Below are positions 34,286 through 42,857 of a stretch of DNA of 64,000 nt, piece by piece. The position numbers were made by a program, and so were the translations under genes. Position 1 is the stretch's first letter; each line of letters opens with the position of its first letter. Below the pieces are notes generated by a model, which saw only the letters and a program-made list of their open reading frames with translations, made no database searches and was not told the DNA's origin. Location of the stretch: positions 682,001-746,000 of the forward strand of contig JAXLYE010000003.1 of assembly GCA_046351595.1 (NCBI GenBank), written 5' to 3'. Source of the stretch: JAXLYE01 sp046351595 (GTDB lineage: Bacteria > Myxococcota_A > Polyangia > Palsa-1104 > JAEUJZ01).

Positions 34286-37200
34286 TTGAGTAGCAGGCTG
34301 TGCGTCTTCTCACGAGTCGGCTGGGTTCTCCTTTTCAATCTGCTTGCCAGCCCGGCACTGGGGTCTCCGGAGCCGATCTCACGGCTGCTCGTTTCGGAAG
34401 GTGAGCCTGTCGAGCACTTGCACGATCTGCGCCCCCTGGGGGTCGGTCGAATCGGCGCGCTGTCGTTCAGCAGCGACGGCAAGAGCCTGGCCTCCGGAAC
34501 AGATCAGGGGATCGTCTGTCTCTGGGATGTATCTTCCCGACACCCTCGGCGCTGCATGGCCCAGGCGGACGGAGGGAAGCGGCGGACCACCGCGCTCGCA
34601 TTCAGCCCGCAGGCCCAGTGGATCGCGGCCGGTCAGGACGACGGCAGCGTCCACATCTGGCGCACCGAGGGGCGCCAGACCGAGTCGACCTGTCGTGTGA
34701 AGGGGCTGCCGGCGACCGTGATTGGGCGTCCCGTGAGCGCGATGGTCATCACCCCGAGCGGGAACCTGTTCTCGGTCACGTCGCGCAACGAAACCGTCCA
34801 CGCCTGCTATGGGGCGCTCGAGGCAGCCAGCGGAGCGCAGCCGGACTCGCTGGTGGCTTCACGGATGCTGCCGGCGCTGGCGCGCGTCCCGAGCAGCCTG
34901 TTCGAGCGCGCCGCCTTCGATGCGCATGGCGAGCACCTGGCCATCGCCACCAACCGCGCGCTCGGGGTCTGGAGCGTGCGTGACGGAGAGCCCAAGTGGA
35001 CTCGCGGCCCCCTCACTTCGCTGGTGATGGCGATGACGGTGAGCCCCGATGGGCGGCTGCTCGCGACCGGGGCCCTGAACGGCGGCATCAGCATCTGGAA
35101 CATGCAGACCGGAGAAGAGCACCGGCTGACTAGCAACCACGCCAAGACCGTGCGCGCGCTCATCTTCTCACCGGACTCGCGGCTCCTGGCTGCGGGCGCA
35201 GAGGACTCCTCCATCTCGCTCTGGGATACACGCTCCATGCGCCATGTCGGCGGGCTGCAGCAGAACATGCCCGTGACCGCGCTCGCCTTCCACCCCGACG
35301 GAGCGGTGCTGGCGGCCGCATCGGATGACTCCGTGATCTCGCTGTGGGAAGTCACGACCGGAACCGCGCTGCGGGCGCTGCGGAGCAACGCGGATCCGAT
35401 CCGCGCCGTCGCGCTGAACCCGTCGGGGACGCTGCTCGCCACCGGCTCGGATGACCAGCAGGTCCGCATCTGGAAGCGCAATACCGAGGGCAAGAGCGGC
35501 CCGGCCTGGTCGCCGTCGTGCAGCCCTGAGGCCATGCGCACCGGGGTTGTGCGCTCGCTCGCATTCCGACCGGGCAATGACAAGCTCCTGGCCGTCGCCA
35601 CGGACAGCACCAGCATCCGCCTCCTGGATGTGGAGGCGTGCGTGTGGGGCGAGCCGCTCGAGACGAGCACAGACTGGGCCGCAAGCGTCGCGTTCAGCCC
35701 GGACGGACGGATCCTCGCATCCGGGATGGAGGACGGGGCCGTGCTGCTCTGGGACGTGGAGACCAGGCGGAAGCGCACGCTCTTGGGACACCGCGATGAG
35801 GTGCACGCTCTGGCGTTCCAGGACGTGCCGAGAGGGCTGCTGGCGACCGCTTCTTTCGACAAGACGGTGCGGCTCTGGGACGTGGCGAGTGGCCAGCTGG
35901 TCGGGCAGCTGCCGCCGCAGGTCGAGGGAATCCGGGCCGTCGACTTCAGCCCCGACGGGCAGATCCTGGCCATGGCCTCCGGCCGCGAGGCGTCTCTGTG
36001 GAAGCTCGAGTCTGCCGTTGTCCTCGGCAAGCGGGAGGAGCACCCGATTCTCCTCGGCAAGATGCCGCATGAGCAGCGTGTCACCGCGGTCCGGTTCACC
36101 CCGGACGGTCAGCGCCTGGCCACAAGCTGTGCGGATGGCCAGGCGCGGCTGTTTGATGTCGCGTCCCGCCAGCCCTGGGCCGAGCTCGGCGGAGAGAGCG
36201 AGCGAGCTCCGGCGATGGCCCTGGCCCTGGCCGAGCGCAGCGGTCTGCTCGCGGCGGCGGCTCTGGGCCGCGTCCATCTGTGGCTGCTCGAAGACCCGAA
36301 TCAGTACGCGCAGCTCTGGCAGAGCGGCCAGGGATGGGGCGTCTGGTCGACGGCGGGGCGGCTGTACCGGCATGACCCGGGCGGGCTGCTCTGGCAGCGC
36401 GACACGGACGGTACGCTGACGCCCGTGCCGCCGCCCGTACCGGAGCTGCCGCCGCAGCTGCAGATCGAGATTCCCGAGGAGCCGAAGAACCCCGGCGAGC
36501 GCCACATGGTGCGCCTGACCGCGCGCATCCGGAACCTGGCGGGCGGCCCCGCCTACTGGGTGCGGGTTGAAGGCAGCGATCTGGCCGAGCGACGGGATCT
36601 GCGCGACAGCCTGCTCCTGCTCCCGAGCACGCAGCGCATGAGGCTGGACCCGGGCGAGTCCGTGGACGTGCCGGTTCAGGTGTCGCTGCGCGAGCGGCCC
36701 TGGTTCCCTGCTTACCGTCGGTTCTGTCTGACGTTGCGGCACGAGCACGTCAACCAGGGAATGGGTCAATGTGCGGGCGCGCTGGCGCATGAGGTCGTGC
36801 TGGACGTCGGGCCCTACTCCTGGCTGCTGGTCGTCGAGCTGGTGGCGCTGCTGGCGACCGTGGGGCTTGCGATGTTTCTCGGGGTACGGCTCGCGCACCG
36901 CCGGGAGGTCCTGAGTCACCCCGTCCTCCATGAGCTGCTCAGCGGACAGAACCCGCTGCGCGATCTGCCGCTCCTGGAGCTGCCGGGCGCGGACGCAGCC
37001 CTGCGCCGGGCGGAGGAGTTCTACAAGGGACTGCGCCGGCGGGCCCTCGATGACGCAGGGATCGACGACATCGGCTGGGACCGTGCGATCTCGGTCTTGA
37101 AGTCTCCCGAGCTCTGCGCGAACCACTTCGTCGAGAGCCTGCTGACCAAGCTCGACTCGCCGATGGCTCCGTTCTACAAGACCGCCGACATCCAGGCCTT

Positions 37201-38653
37201 CCGCATCACGCTGCCACCGCTGTCCATCTATGTGCCTGTGGACACCATCCTGGTCGTGTGCACGAGCACGACGATGACCCCGCAGTCCGCGGTGTCCCGC
37301 TCCAAGCCGGAGGAGCTCGAGTGGCCGCGCTTCGTCATCCTGATCGATCTGTCGACGGCACAGCCCGAGTCCACGGAGGTCCGCCAGGCGCTGCGGGATG
37401 CCCACCCCGGGACGGTCTTTGTCGTGCTGCAGCCGGCTGCGCTAAAGCACATCCTCTTGGCTCGCGACGCCCGGCAGGCCAAAGAGGCGCTGCGCGCGGC
37501 GATCGTGGATCAGTGCGAGCTCCGGCACATCGTCCCCTACCGCAAGGGAGGCAATGAGATCCGCCCCGAAGAGGAGTGTTTCTTCTTCGGGCGGCAGGTC
37601 GAGCTGGAGCGGATGCTGAACCGCCACCGCAGCAACTTCGTCCTCGTCGGGCCCCGGCTGATGGGAAAGTCCTCGCTGCTCAACGCGCTGACACGAGAGC
37701 TCGCCCGCCGCTACCCGCGCGTCCGGGTCCTCAAGCACCAGCTCTTCGACGACAGCCTCAAGTCCATCCAGTCCGTCGATCCCAGCGTTCGGGCCGACTC
37801 TCCGGAGGCGCTCTTCGAGTCCGTCATGCAGCGGACGACGGAGCACCAGATCTTCCTCTTCGACGAGGCCGACAAGTTCATCGAGAAGGAGAATCGGACC
37901 CAGCACCTGTTCTGCAGCGTCATGCGCGCGCTGCATGGTCAGGGGCGCGCCAGCTTCATCCTGGCCGGGCACCAGGAGCTGCACGAGGCGACGCGAGCGC
38001 CCGATCACCCGCTGCGTAACTTCGGCGAGGTGATACGCCTGGAGCCGCTCGATCCGGACTCCGCGGAGCGGATGATCATCGACCCGCTTACCGCCGTGGG
38101 CCTGCGCTTTGCCAGCGAGTCGGCCGTGGTCGACTGGCTGCGCGAACAGACCGGCTGTCGACCCCACCTGCTGGCGCAGCTGTGCTGGGCGCTTGTGAGC
38201 ATGCGCAAGCCGTTGAGCCCCATGGCCATCCTCCTCGAGGAGGTCCAGGAGGAAGTGCGCTCCCTCCGCAACCTGCGGCTCGCGTTCGATGCTTGGGAGA
38301 ACGGCCGGGTCGATCCGCTCGATCGCGCACTGCTCCGGAGCGCGCTGCTGCTCAACCGACCGCTGCTCCAGGCCGTGTGTGAGTTCCTCAAGGGCCGCGG
38401 AATCCGGCCGACGGATGCAGCGATTGCGCGCAGCCTGAGCCGCCTGTATGCATGGCACTACCTGCTGATTCCCGATCACCAGGGCCGCCTGTTCTGCCCG
38501 GTGCCGCTGTTTCAGTACTGGATCAGCGACCCGGGCCTGCGGGCGCCCCGGGCTCACGCATGGAGCAGCGCGAGGGATCGCATTGAGTCCGAGCTGGAAA
38601 GGGATCTGGACGAGCTCCGCTCGCGGGAGAGCGCAGCCCCGACTGCCGGTTGA
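34286..38653 (+). CDS. Transmembrane WD40-STAND ATPase
   Basis: 1455 residues from a TTG at 34286 with a strong ribosome-binding site (agggggg). A signal peptide (VGWVLLFNLLASPALG) leads to about ten WD40 repeats (for example ALSFSSDGKSLASGTDQG and IFSPDSRLLAAGAEDSSISL) up to about residue 690. An Ig-like segment and one membrane helix near 842-866 (YSWLLVVELVALLATVGLAM) follow. The C-terminal ~590 residues are cytoplasmic and contain a STAND ATPase: Walker A GPRLMGKSSLLN (near 1122), Walker B IFLFDEADKF (near 1190), RPHLLAQLCW and a winged-helix end. Exported WD40 plus cytoplasmic NTPase suggests a sensor that signals across the membrane. Its C-terminal winged-helix region recurs in the hybrid gene at 49731-50303. 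Confidence 0.88.
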   Translation: MSSRLCVFSRVGWVLLFNLLASPALGSPEPISRLLVSEGEPVEHLHDLRPLGVGRIGALSFSSDGKSLASGTDQGIVCLWDVSSRHPRRCMAQADGGKRRTTALAFSPQAQWIAAGQDDGSVHIWRTEGRQTESTCRVKGLPATVIGRPVSAMVITPSGNLFSVTSRNETVHACYGALEAASGAQPDSLVASRMLPALARVPSSLFERAAFDAHGEHLAIATNRALGVWSVRDGEPKWTRGPLTSLVMAMTVSPDGRLLATGALNGGISIWNMQTGEEHRLTSNHAKTVRALIFSPDSRLLAAGAEDSSISLWDTRSMRHVGGLQQNMPVTALAFHPDGAVLAAASDDSVISLWEVTTGTALRALRSNADPIRAVALNPSGTLLATGSDDQQVRIWKRNTEGKSGPAWSPSCSPEAMRTGVVRSLAFRPGNDKLLAVATDSTSIRLLDVEACVWGEPLETSTDWAASVAFSPDGRILASGMEDGAVLLWDVETRRKRTLLGHRDEVHALAFQDVPRGLLATASFDKTVRLWDVASGQLVGQLPPQVEGIRAVDFSPDGQILAMASGREASLWKLESAVVLGKREEHPILLGKMPHEQRVTAVRFTPDGQRLATSCADGQARLFDVASRQPWAELGGESERAPAMALALAERSGLLAAAALGRVHLWLLEDPNQYAQLWQSGQGWGVWSTAGRLYRHDPGGLLWQRDTDGTLTPVPPPVPELPPQLQIEIPEEPKNPGERHMVRLTARIRNLAGGPAYWVRVEGSDLAERRDLRDSLLLLPSTQRMRLDPGESVDVPVQVSLRERPWFPAYRRFCLTLRHEHVNQGMGQCAGALAHEVVLDVGPYSWLLVVELVALLATVGLAMFLGVRLAHRREVLSHPVLHELLSGQNPLRDLPLLELPGADAALRRAEEFYKGLRRRALDDAGIDDIGWDRAISVLKSPELCANHFVESLLTKLDSPMAPFYKTADIQAFRITLPPLSIYVPVDTILVVCTSTTMTPQSAVSRSKPEELEWPRFVILIDLSTAQPESTEVRQALRDAHPGTVFVVLQPAALKHILLARDARQAKEALRAAIVDQCELRHIVPYRKGGNEIRPEEECFFFGRQVELERMLNRHRSNFVLVGPRLMGKSSLLNALTRELARRYPRVRVLKHQLFDDSLKSIQSVDPSVRADSPEALFESVMQRTTEHQIFLFDEADKFIEKENRTQHLFCSVMRALHGQGRASFILAGHQELHEATRAPDHPLRNFGEVIRLEPLDPDSAERMIIDPLTAVGLRFASESAVVDWLREQTGCRPHLLAQLCWALVSMRKPLSPMAILLEEVQEEVRSLRNLRLAFDAWENGRVDPLDRALLRSALLLNRPLLQAVCEFLKGRGIRPTDAAIARSLSRLYAWHYLLIPDHQGRLFCPVPLFQYWISDPGLRAPRAHAWSSARDRIESELERDLDELRSRESAAPTAG

Positions 38654-38803
38654 GCCAGGAGCCGGCCCGGCCGCATTGAGCAAGAATGTGCGTCCAGTCC
38701 GCACTGAGCGAAGAAGCGTATTGCGCTAGCAGGGCCATGCGGTTGCCCAGAACCCGAGGCGCTTCTGTACAACCCTACGCCAGCCTCAAAACGAGCCGTC
38801 TGC

Positions 38804-39766
38804 TCAAGCCCCTTGCTCTAGCCAGAACTCGAGCAGGTTGCGGCGCAGGTTTGGCAGGTTTGGCTCGTGGGTAAACAGAATGTTGAGCTTGGTGTCGCGC
38901 TGCATGTTGTCGCTCGCCTGCCGCGCCAGGCGCGGATAGCGGTTGAGCAGGAATGCCGTCAGGTCCGAGTCCGAGCACAGCATCTCGTGGATGATGCGAC
39001 GCAGCCGGCTGGTCGTAAGCTGCTCCCGCGGAAGCGCTGAGAGCCGGACAATCGCCTGGGGAGCGGCAGGCGAAGGGGGCGAATCCGCAGGCTCGCCCGC
39101 GGCGGGCTCCGGTCCATATGCCAGCGGCGGCACCTCACCTGGCAGAAGGAAGATCTCTTCCGCATCGAGCCCCGAGCGGGTCATCAGGCGCGGGATCCTG
39201 CTCCAGGCCTGGTCGGACGTCAGTGTCGCCAGCTCCTGACAGGCGAGGTGGAACGCCTCGGCGACGCTGCTGCCGACGGCGATCAGCTCGTAGAAGGCCT
39301 GGGCGAAGGTCAGCGCCATCTCGTCCTCCACGGCGCAGGACATGCCGATGCAGCAGTCGATACTTTCCACCAGGGTCTGCGCCTGGCTCTGCGAGTAACA
39401 GGCGTTCAGCAGGACCAGCCGGAGCGAAGTACGGAACGGACGGAGCAGCGCGGTCATCACATCAGGAGTGACCGCTGCGCGCCCTCCGGAATCGGTCTCG
39501 AAGATCAGCTCTCCGCCTGCTGCGCCATGGCCGCTGAAGTGCAACACGTGCGGCGCATGCAGCCGCAGCATGCGCGACAGGTCGCGGACCCGCGTCGTGG
39601 TGACCGGCAGGAACTCGATCGGCGTCATCCGAACCGGCGTACGGACCCGCTGTAGCTGCTGCAGAGCGAGAGCGGTTCTCTCTTGAATATCCCGCTGCTC
39701 TGCGCCGAGTCGCAGGTTCTTCCGTTCCGGATTTGCAGCAAGCAGCAGGACCTTGAGCGGTTCCAT
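38804..39766 (-). CDS. CHAT-domain protease with C-terminal EAD-like domain
   Basis: 320 residues from the ATG at 39766, five nt after aggagg (ATG at 39769 also possible). The CHAT caspase-like fold has its catalytic His80 in HVLHFSGHG and Cys123 in LVLLNACYS. AFYELIAVGSSVAEAFHLA and DQAWSRIPRLM are typical flanking segments. The last ~75 residues are a helical EAD-like domain (LRRIIHEMLCSDSDLTAFLL, then NLRRNLLEFWLEQGA), related in pattern to the C-termini of the two FHA proteins. No signal peptide, so cytoplasmic. It is likely an effector protease recruited through EAD-EAD contacts. It is the last gene of a long minus-strand run and convergent with the WD40-STAND gene. Confidence 0.88.
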   Translation of the reverse strand: MEPLKVLLLAANPERKNLRLGAEQRDIQERTALALQQLQRVRTPVRMTPIEFLPVTTTRVRDLSRMLRLHAPHVLHFSGHGAAGGELIFETDSGGRAAVTPDVMTALLRPFRTSLRLVLLNACYSQSQAQTLVESIDCCIGMSCAVEDEMALTFAQAFYELIAVGSSVAEAFHLACQELATLTSDQAWSRIPRLMTRSGLDAEEIFLLPGEVPPLAYGPEPAAGEPADSPPSPAAPQAIVRLSALPREQLTTSRLRRIIHEMLCSDSDLTAFLLNRYPRLARQASDNMQRDTKLNILFTHEPNLPNLRRNLLEFWLEQGA

Positions 39767-39845
39767 CATCGCCTCCTCCCGTTGCGTGGGTTTACCGGGA
39801 ACGTCCACGCAATGAAGATGCCAGCGAGCATGCAGTGCGCAGGTT

Positions 39846-41090
39846 CTAGCGCATGACCAGATTGGTACGGCTGGCTCCGGAGTCGATGGTCAGCCTCGGA
39901 TCGAGGTCCGGCGTGAACTCCTGACTGTCCGTCTCGGATGGCTCAGAAGTCTCGGCGGCGGCCTTCTTGGGCGCCTTCAGGCTCGGCTCAGGGACGTAGG
40001 CCGGACGGCTCGGGACCTGCTCTGCAGGCTGAGGGCGCAGCCCGCAGCTCTCGATCAGCAGGAGCGTCGGGATCGAGACGGCGAACGCGCTCATCACCAT
40101 GAGCGCCAGGCTGCGTAGCCATGGCGAGTTTGCGCGCTGGGGACGGTGGCTGTGCTTCGAGATGCCGGCCTGCGCGCTCTGGAGCAGCAGCTCCGGGAGC
40201 CGTCCCGGTGGCATGATCATCGTGTGCGAGGACTGCGCCCGCCACCCGTTCCAGATGACATCAAGCTGCTGCACGACGTAGCGCATGGCCGGACGCTGCT
40301 CGGGCTCCTTGGCGAGCATGGAAGAGACCAGCGCGGCGAACTGCCTGGGCAGCTCGGCGGCGTGCTCGCTGAGATCCGGGGCCGGCTTGGTCAGGTGGGC
40401 CCCCAGGATCTGGACGTTGTTATCCCCGACAAAAGGCGGGTGCCCCACAGCCAGCTCGAAGAGGACGCAGCCCAAGGCGTAGACATCCGCGCGGTCGTTG
40501 GTGTTGCGCGCATCCAGGATCTGCTCGGGCGCAATGTAGTCGACGGTTCCAAACCCGGTGCCGACCTGGGTGTCGATGCTGCTCGGCTTGGCGTTGTCGT
40601 TCAAGATCTTGGCGAGCCCGAAGTCCAGGATCTTGACGCGGGCTCCGCCTGGTATGAGCGCGTCCGGAACCAGCATCAGGTTGTCGGGCTTGAGATCGCG
40701 GTGCACGATCCCGTGGAGGTGCACGGTGCAGAGGGTGTCCGCGATCTGGCGGCCAATGCGGTAGATCTCTTCCATTGACAGGCGCGAGGCTCCGCGCCGC
40801 TGCAGCCGCTGGGCAAGCGTCTCGCCGTCCAGGAACTCCATGACGTGGTACACCGCGCCGTCGCGCAGGCGGGCCAGGTCGTAGATCAGGACGATGCCCG
40901 GGTGGCGGATGCCGTTGACGATTCGCGCCTCGGCCTCGAACCGGGCGACCAGATCCGGCGAGGCCGCCATCGCGGCGTGCAGGACCTTGATGGCCACGCG
41001 CTGGTTCAGCCTGGGGTCGCAGGCCTCATACACCGTGGCCATGCCGCCCTGTCCGACCATGCGTACTACATGATAGCGTCCAAACTGCAT
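39846..41090 (-). CDS. Membrane Ser/Thr protein kinase
   Basis: 414 residues from the ATG at 41090 (ggggg 6 nt upstream). A complete Hanks-type kinase: VGQGGMATVYEA, K in VAIKVL, HGIVHRDLKPDNLML, ILDFGLAK, VDYIAPEQI and DRADVYALGCVLFELAVGHPPF. A single membrane helix (LALMVMSAFAVSIPTLLLIE) follows the cytoplasmic kinase, then a short periplasmic tail of ~70 acidic residues. It is the only apparently active complete kinase in the window and a natural source of phosphothreonine for the FHA domains at 28465 and 47951. It lies 161 nt downstream of the 41252 membrane gene and 79 nt upstream of the CHAT-EAD gene. Confidence 0.93.
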   Translation of the reverse strand: MQFGRYHVVRMVGQGGMATVYEACDPRLNQRVAIKVLHAAMAASPDLVARFEAEARIVNGIRHPGIVLIYDLARLRDGAVYHVMEFLDGETLAQRLQRRGASRLSMEEIYRIGRQIADTLCTVHLHGIVHRDLKPDNLMLVPDALIPGGARVKILDFGLAKILNDNAKPSSIDTQVGTGFGTVDYIAPEQILDARNTNDRADVYALGCVLFELAVGHPPFVGDNNVQILGAHLTKPAPDLSEHAAELPRQFAALVSSMLAKEPEQRPAMRYVVQQLDVIWNGWRAQSSHTMIMPPGRLPELLLQSAQAGISKHSHRPQRANSPWLRSLALMVMSAFAVSIPTLLLIESCGLRPQPAEQVPSRPAYVPEPSLKAPKKAAAETSEPSETDSQEFTPDLDPRLTIDSGASRTNLVMR

Positions 41091-41251
41091 AGGATCCCCC
41101 TGTAGTCGGCAACGACACTGCGCGCTCGCCGAGCGAGAGCGGACCGTCGCTCTCTGACTCACCCGGCGGCGCGGATCTCTACTTGCCTTGCGTAGGGAGG
41201 AGCTGGAAGCTGACCCAAAAAGTGCAGCGCATGCGCGCGAGCTGCAATGCC

Positions 41252-41938
41252 CTACTTGCCAGGCGCCGGGGGAGCGGCTTCCGTAATCTCGATCGGCGCC
41301 ATCCGCAGGATCTGGCAGCCCTTGCCGCAGCCGGTCGCTCCGGCATCGAGCTGCTGCTTGAGCCAGCTGTCTGGCGGCAGGCTCCCCCGCGCGAGCACAA
41401 AGGCCAGCTCGAACCGCCCCGGGCCGAGCCCTGGCAGCGCACGGAGCGGCTGGTCCAGGAGGAAGGTGCCGCCCTGAAACTGCTGCAGCGTGACCGGCCA
41501 GCTGGCATAGGACGGGCCGGACCGGATGAAGGCCGTCACCTGGACCGGCTCGCGCTCCGCACTCGGCGGCCGCAGGCGGAGCCGCAGGTGGCTGTCGATG
41601 CGCATCTCGTACTTCGTCGCCTGCGGGATCGGCTGCGTCCCCAGCAGCTGCCCGTGCGCCTGCACCTCCAGGCCATAGGCAAGCGGCGGTAGCGGTTCGA
41701 CTTCCCAAGGACGCAGGTACAGTACGGTCGCGGCCAGCGCCGCGGCGCCCACGAGCGCGCTGGTCCGGACCCAGAGCCGCCGCGGTGGCGGCGCACCATA
41801 GCGCCCGACCATGAGGCGAGCGATCTGCTCGTCCGCCTCCGGCGCAGGCATGTCGACGCCTTCGGCAGCCTCTGCCTGCTCGGCGCGCAGGGCTCCTTTC
41901 ATGAATCCACGGAGCTGCAGGTCATCCTGAGCGGCCAT
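41252..41938 (-). CDS. Single-pass membrane protein, possible anti-sigma factor
   Basis: About 228 residues from the ATG at 41938 (gagagagg upstream). A cytoplasmic N-terminus of ~58 acidic residues, one membrane helix (TSALVGAAALAATVLYL) flanked by Arg on the inner side, and a periplasmic domain of ~150 residues with a CGKGC motif near the end. The position directly after an ECF-type sigma gene, and the topology, are those of membrane anti-sigma factors, although no zinc HxxxCxxC motif is seen. The periplasmic domain could be a target of the exported TPR-CHAT protease encoded upstream; this is inference. Confidence 0.65.
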   Translation of the reverse strand: MAAQDDLQLRGFMKGALRAEQAEAAEGVDMPAPEADEQIARLMVGRYGAPPPRRLWVRTSALVGAAALAATVLYLRPWEVEPLPPLAYGLEVQAHGQLLGTQPIPQATKYEMRIDSHLRLRLRPPSAEREPVQVTAFIRSGPSYASWPVTLQQFQGGTFLLDQPLRALPGLGPGRFELAFVLARGSLPPDSWLKQQLDAGATGCGKGCQILRMAPIEITEAAPPAPGK

Positions 41939-42164
41939 GGCGACCTCTCTCTCCGCGGCCGCTGTTCCGGCCGCCGCCGTTGCGGTTTCCGTAGCCGAGC
42001 GGCAGCGCCGCTGGGACAAGTTCGGATCTTGCGGGCCAGCCGATGCTGCCGCGTAGCCGCTGCACAGAGCTCAAGGCCGGCCTTCGTGGCTCTATCGATC
42101 TCTGCGCAGCGACGGGCCCTATCCTGACAGGCATGGGCATGCTCCTGTTTCTTGTGAACACGGC

Positions 42165-42857
42165 TCAAGCCTGCGGGGTCTGGCGCCTGCCTTCGTCCAG
42201 CAGCCGATCGCGCAGCTCAAACAGGAGCTTGCGCAGCCTGGACAGGCGCTTGTAGAGAGCGTCGATCGAGATCCCGAGCGCCGCGGCCACCTGCTCGGGC
42301 TCCTCTTCGTCCACGTAACAGCGCCGGTAGAGCTGCTGCTGATCGGCCGGGACATGCAGCTCGAAGAGCGCCCGGAACTTCTGCCAGAAGTCACGCTCCT
42401 CGTCGGATATCTCGCTGCCCGAGGCGGGAGTCCGCAGCCCCGGCAGCGCCGCGAGCTCCGCGGCTTCCATCATCCGCTCGCACGAGCGCGGATAGTCGCG
42501 GCTGCGCAGCCTGTCGTGGATCCGCCGGTTCGCGACGATGCGCAGGTAGCAGCGGAGCGAGCCGAGCTCCGGCCGCCACTTACGCAGCTCCTGCATGTTG
42601 TTCTTGAGCATCACCTCGATCATGTCGTGCGAGAGATCTTCTTCCAGCTGCCGATCGCTCTTTCCGATCGCAAGGAGCACACGGCGTGCTTCGCCGCGGA
42701 ACACCGCGCTGGCATTCAGACAGAAGCGATGGAGCACGGTCGGCTCCCCGGCGAGCAGAGACTCAAGCTCCGTCCGCTCGATGAGATCTGCGGCGGGTCC
42801 CCCGGGCGGTGGCCCGGCGGGAGGTCTGGACCGCGCAAACCAGGCCAGCAGGATCAT
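42165..42857 (-). CDS. ECF-type RNA polymerase sigma factor
   Basis: 230 residues from the ATG at 42857, which overlaps the stop of the TPR-CHAT gene by 4 nt (ATGA), so the two are translationally coupled. Region 2 is visible in LEEDLSHDMIEVMLKNNMQE and GSLRCYLRIVANRRIHDRLR. Region 4 has the helix-turn-helix PEQVAAALGISIDALYKRLS. There is a short N-terminal extension before region 2. It should direct transcription of an unknown regulon. The coupling to a CHAT protease recalls the type III-E CRISPR Csx29 (TPR-CHAT)/sigma arrangement, but no CRISPR genes are present here. Confidence 0.85.
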   Translation of the reverse strand: MILLAWFARSRPPAGPPPGGPAADLIERTELESLLAGEPTVLHRFCLNASAVFRGEARRVLLAIGKSDRQLEEDLSHDMIEVMLKNNMQELRKWRPELGSLRCYLRIVANRRIHDRLRSRDYPRSCERMMEAAELAALPGLRTPASGSEISDEERDFWQKFRALFELHVPADQQQLYRRCYVDEEEPEQVAAALGISIDALYKRLSRLRKLLFELRDRLLDEGRRQTPQA

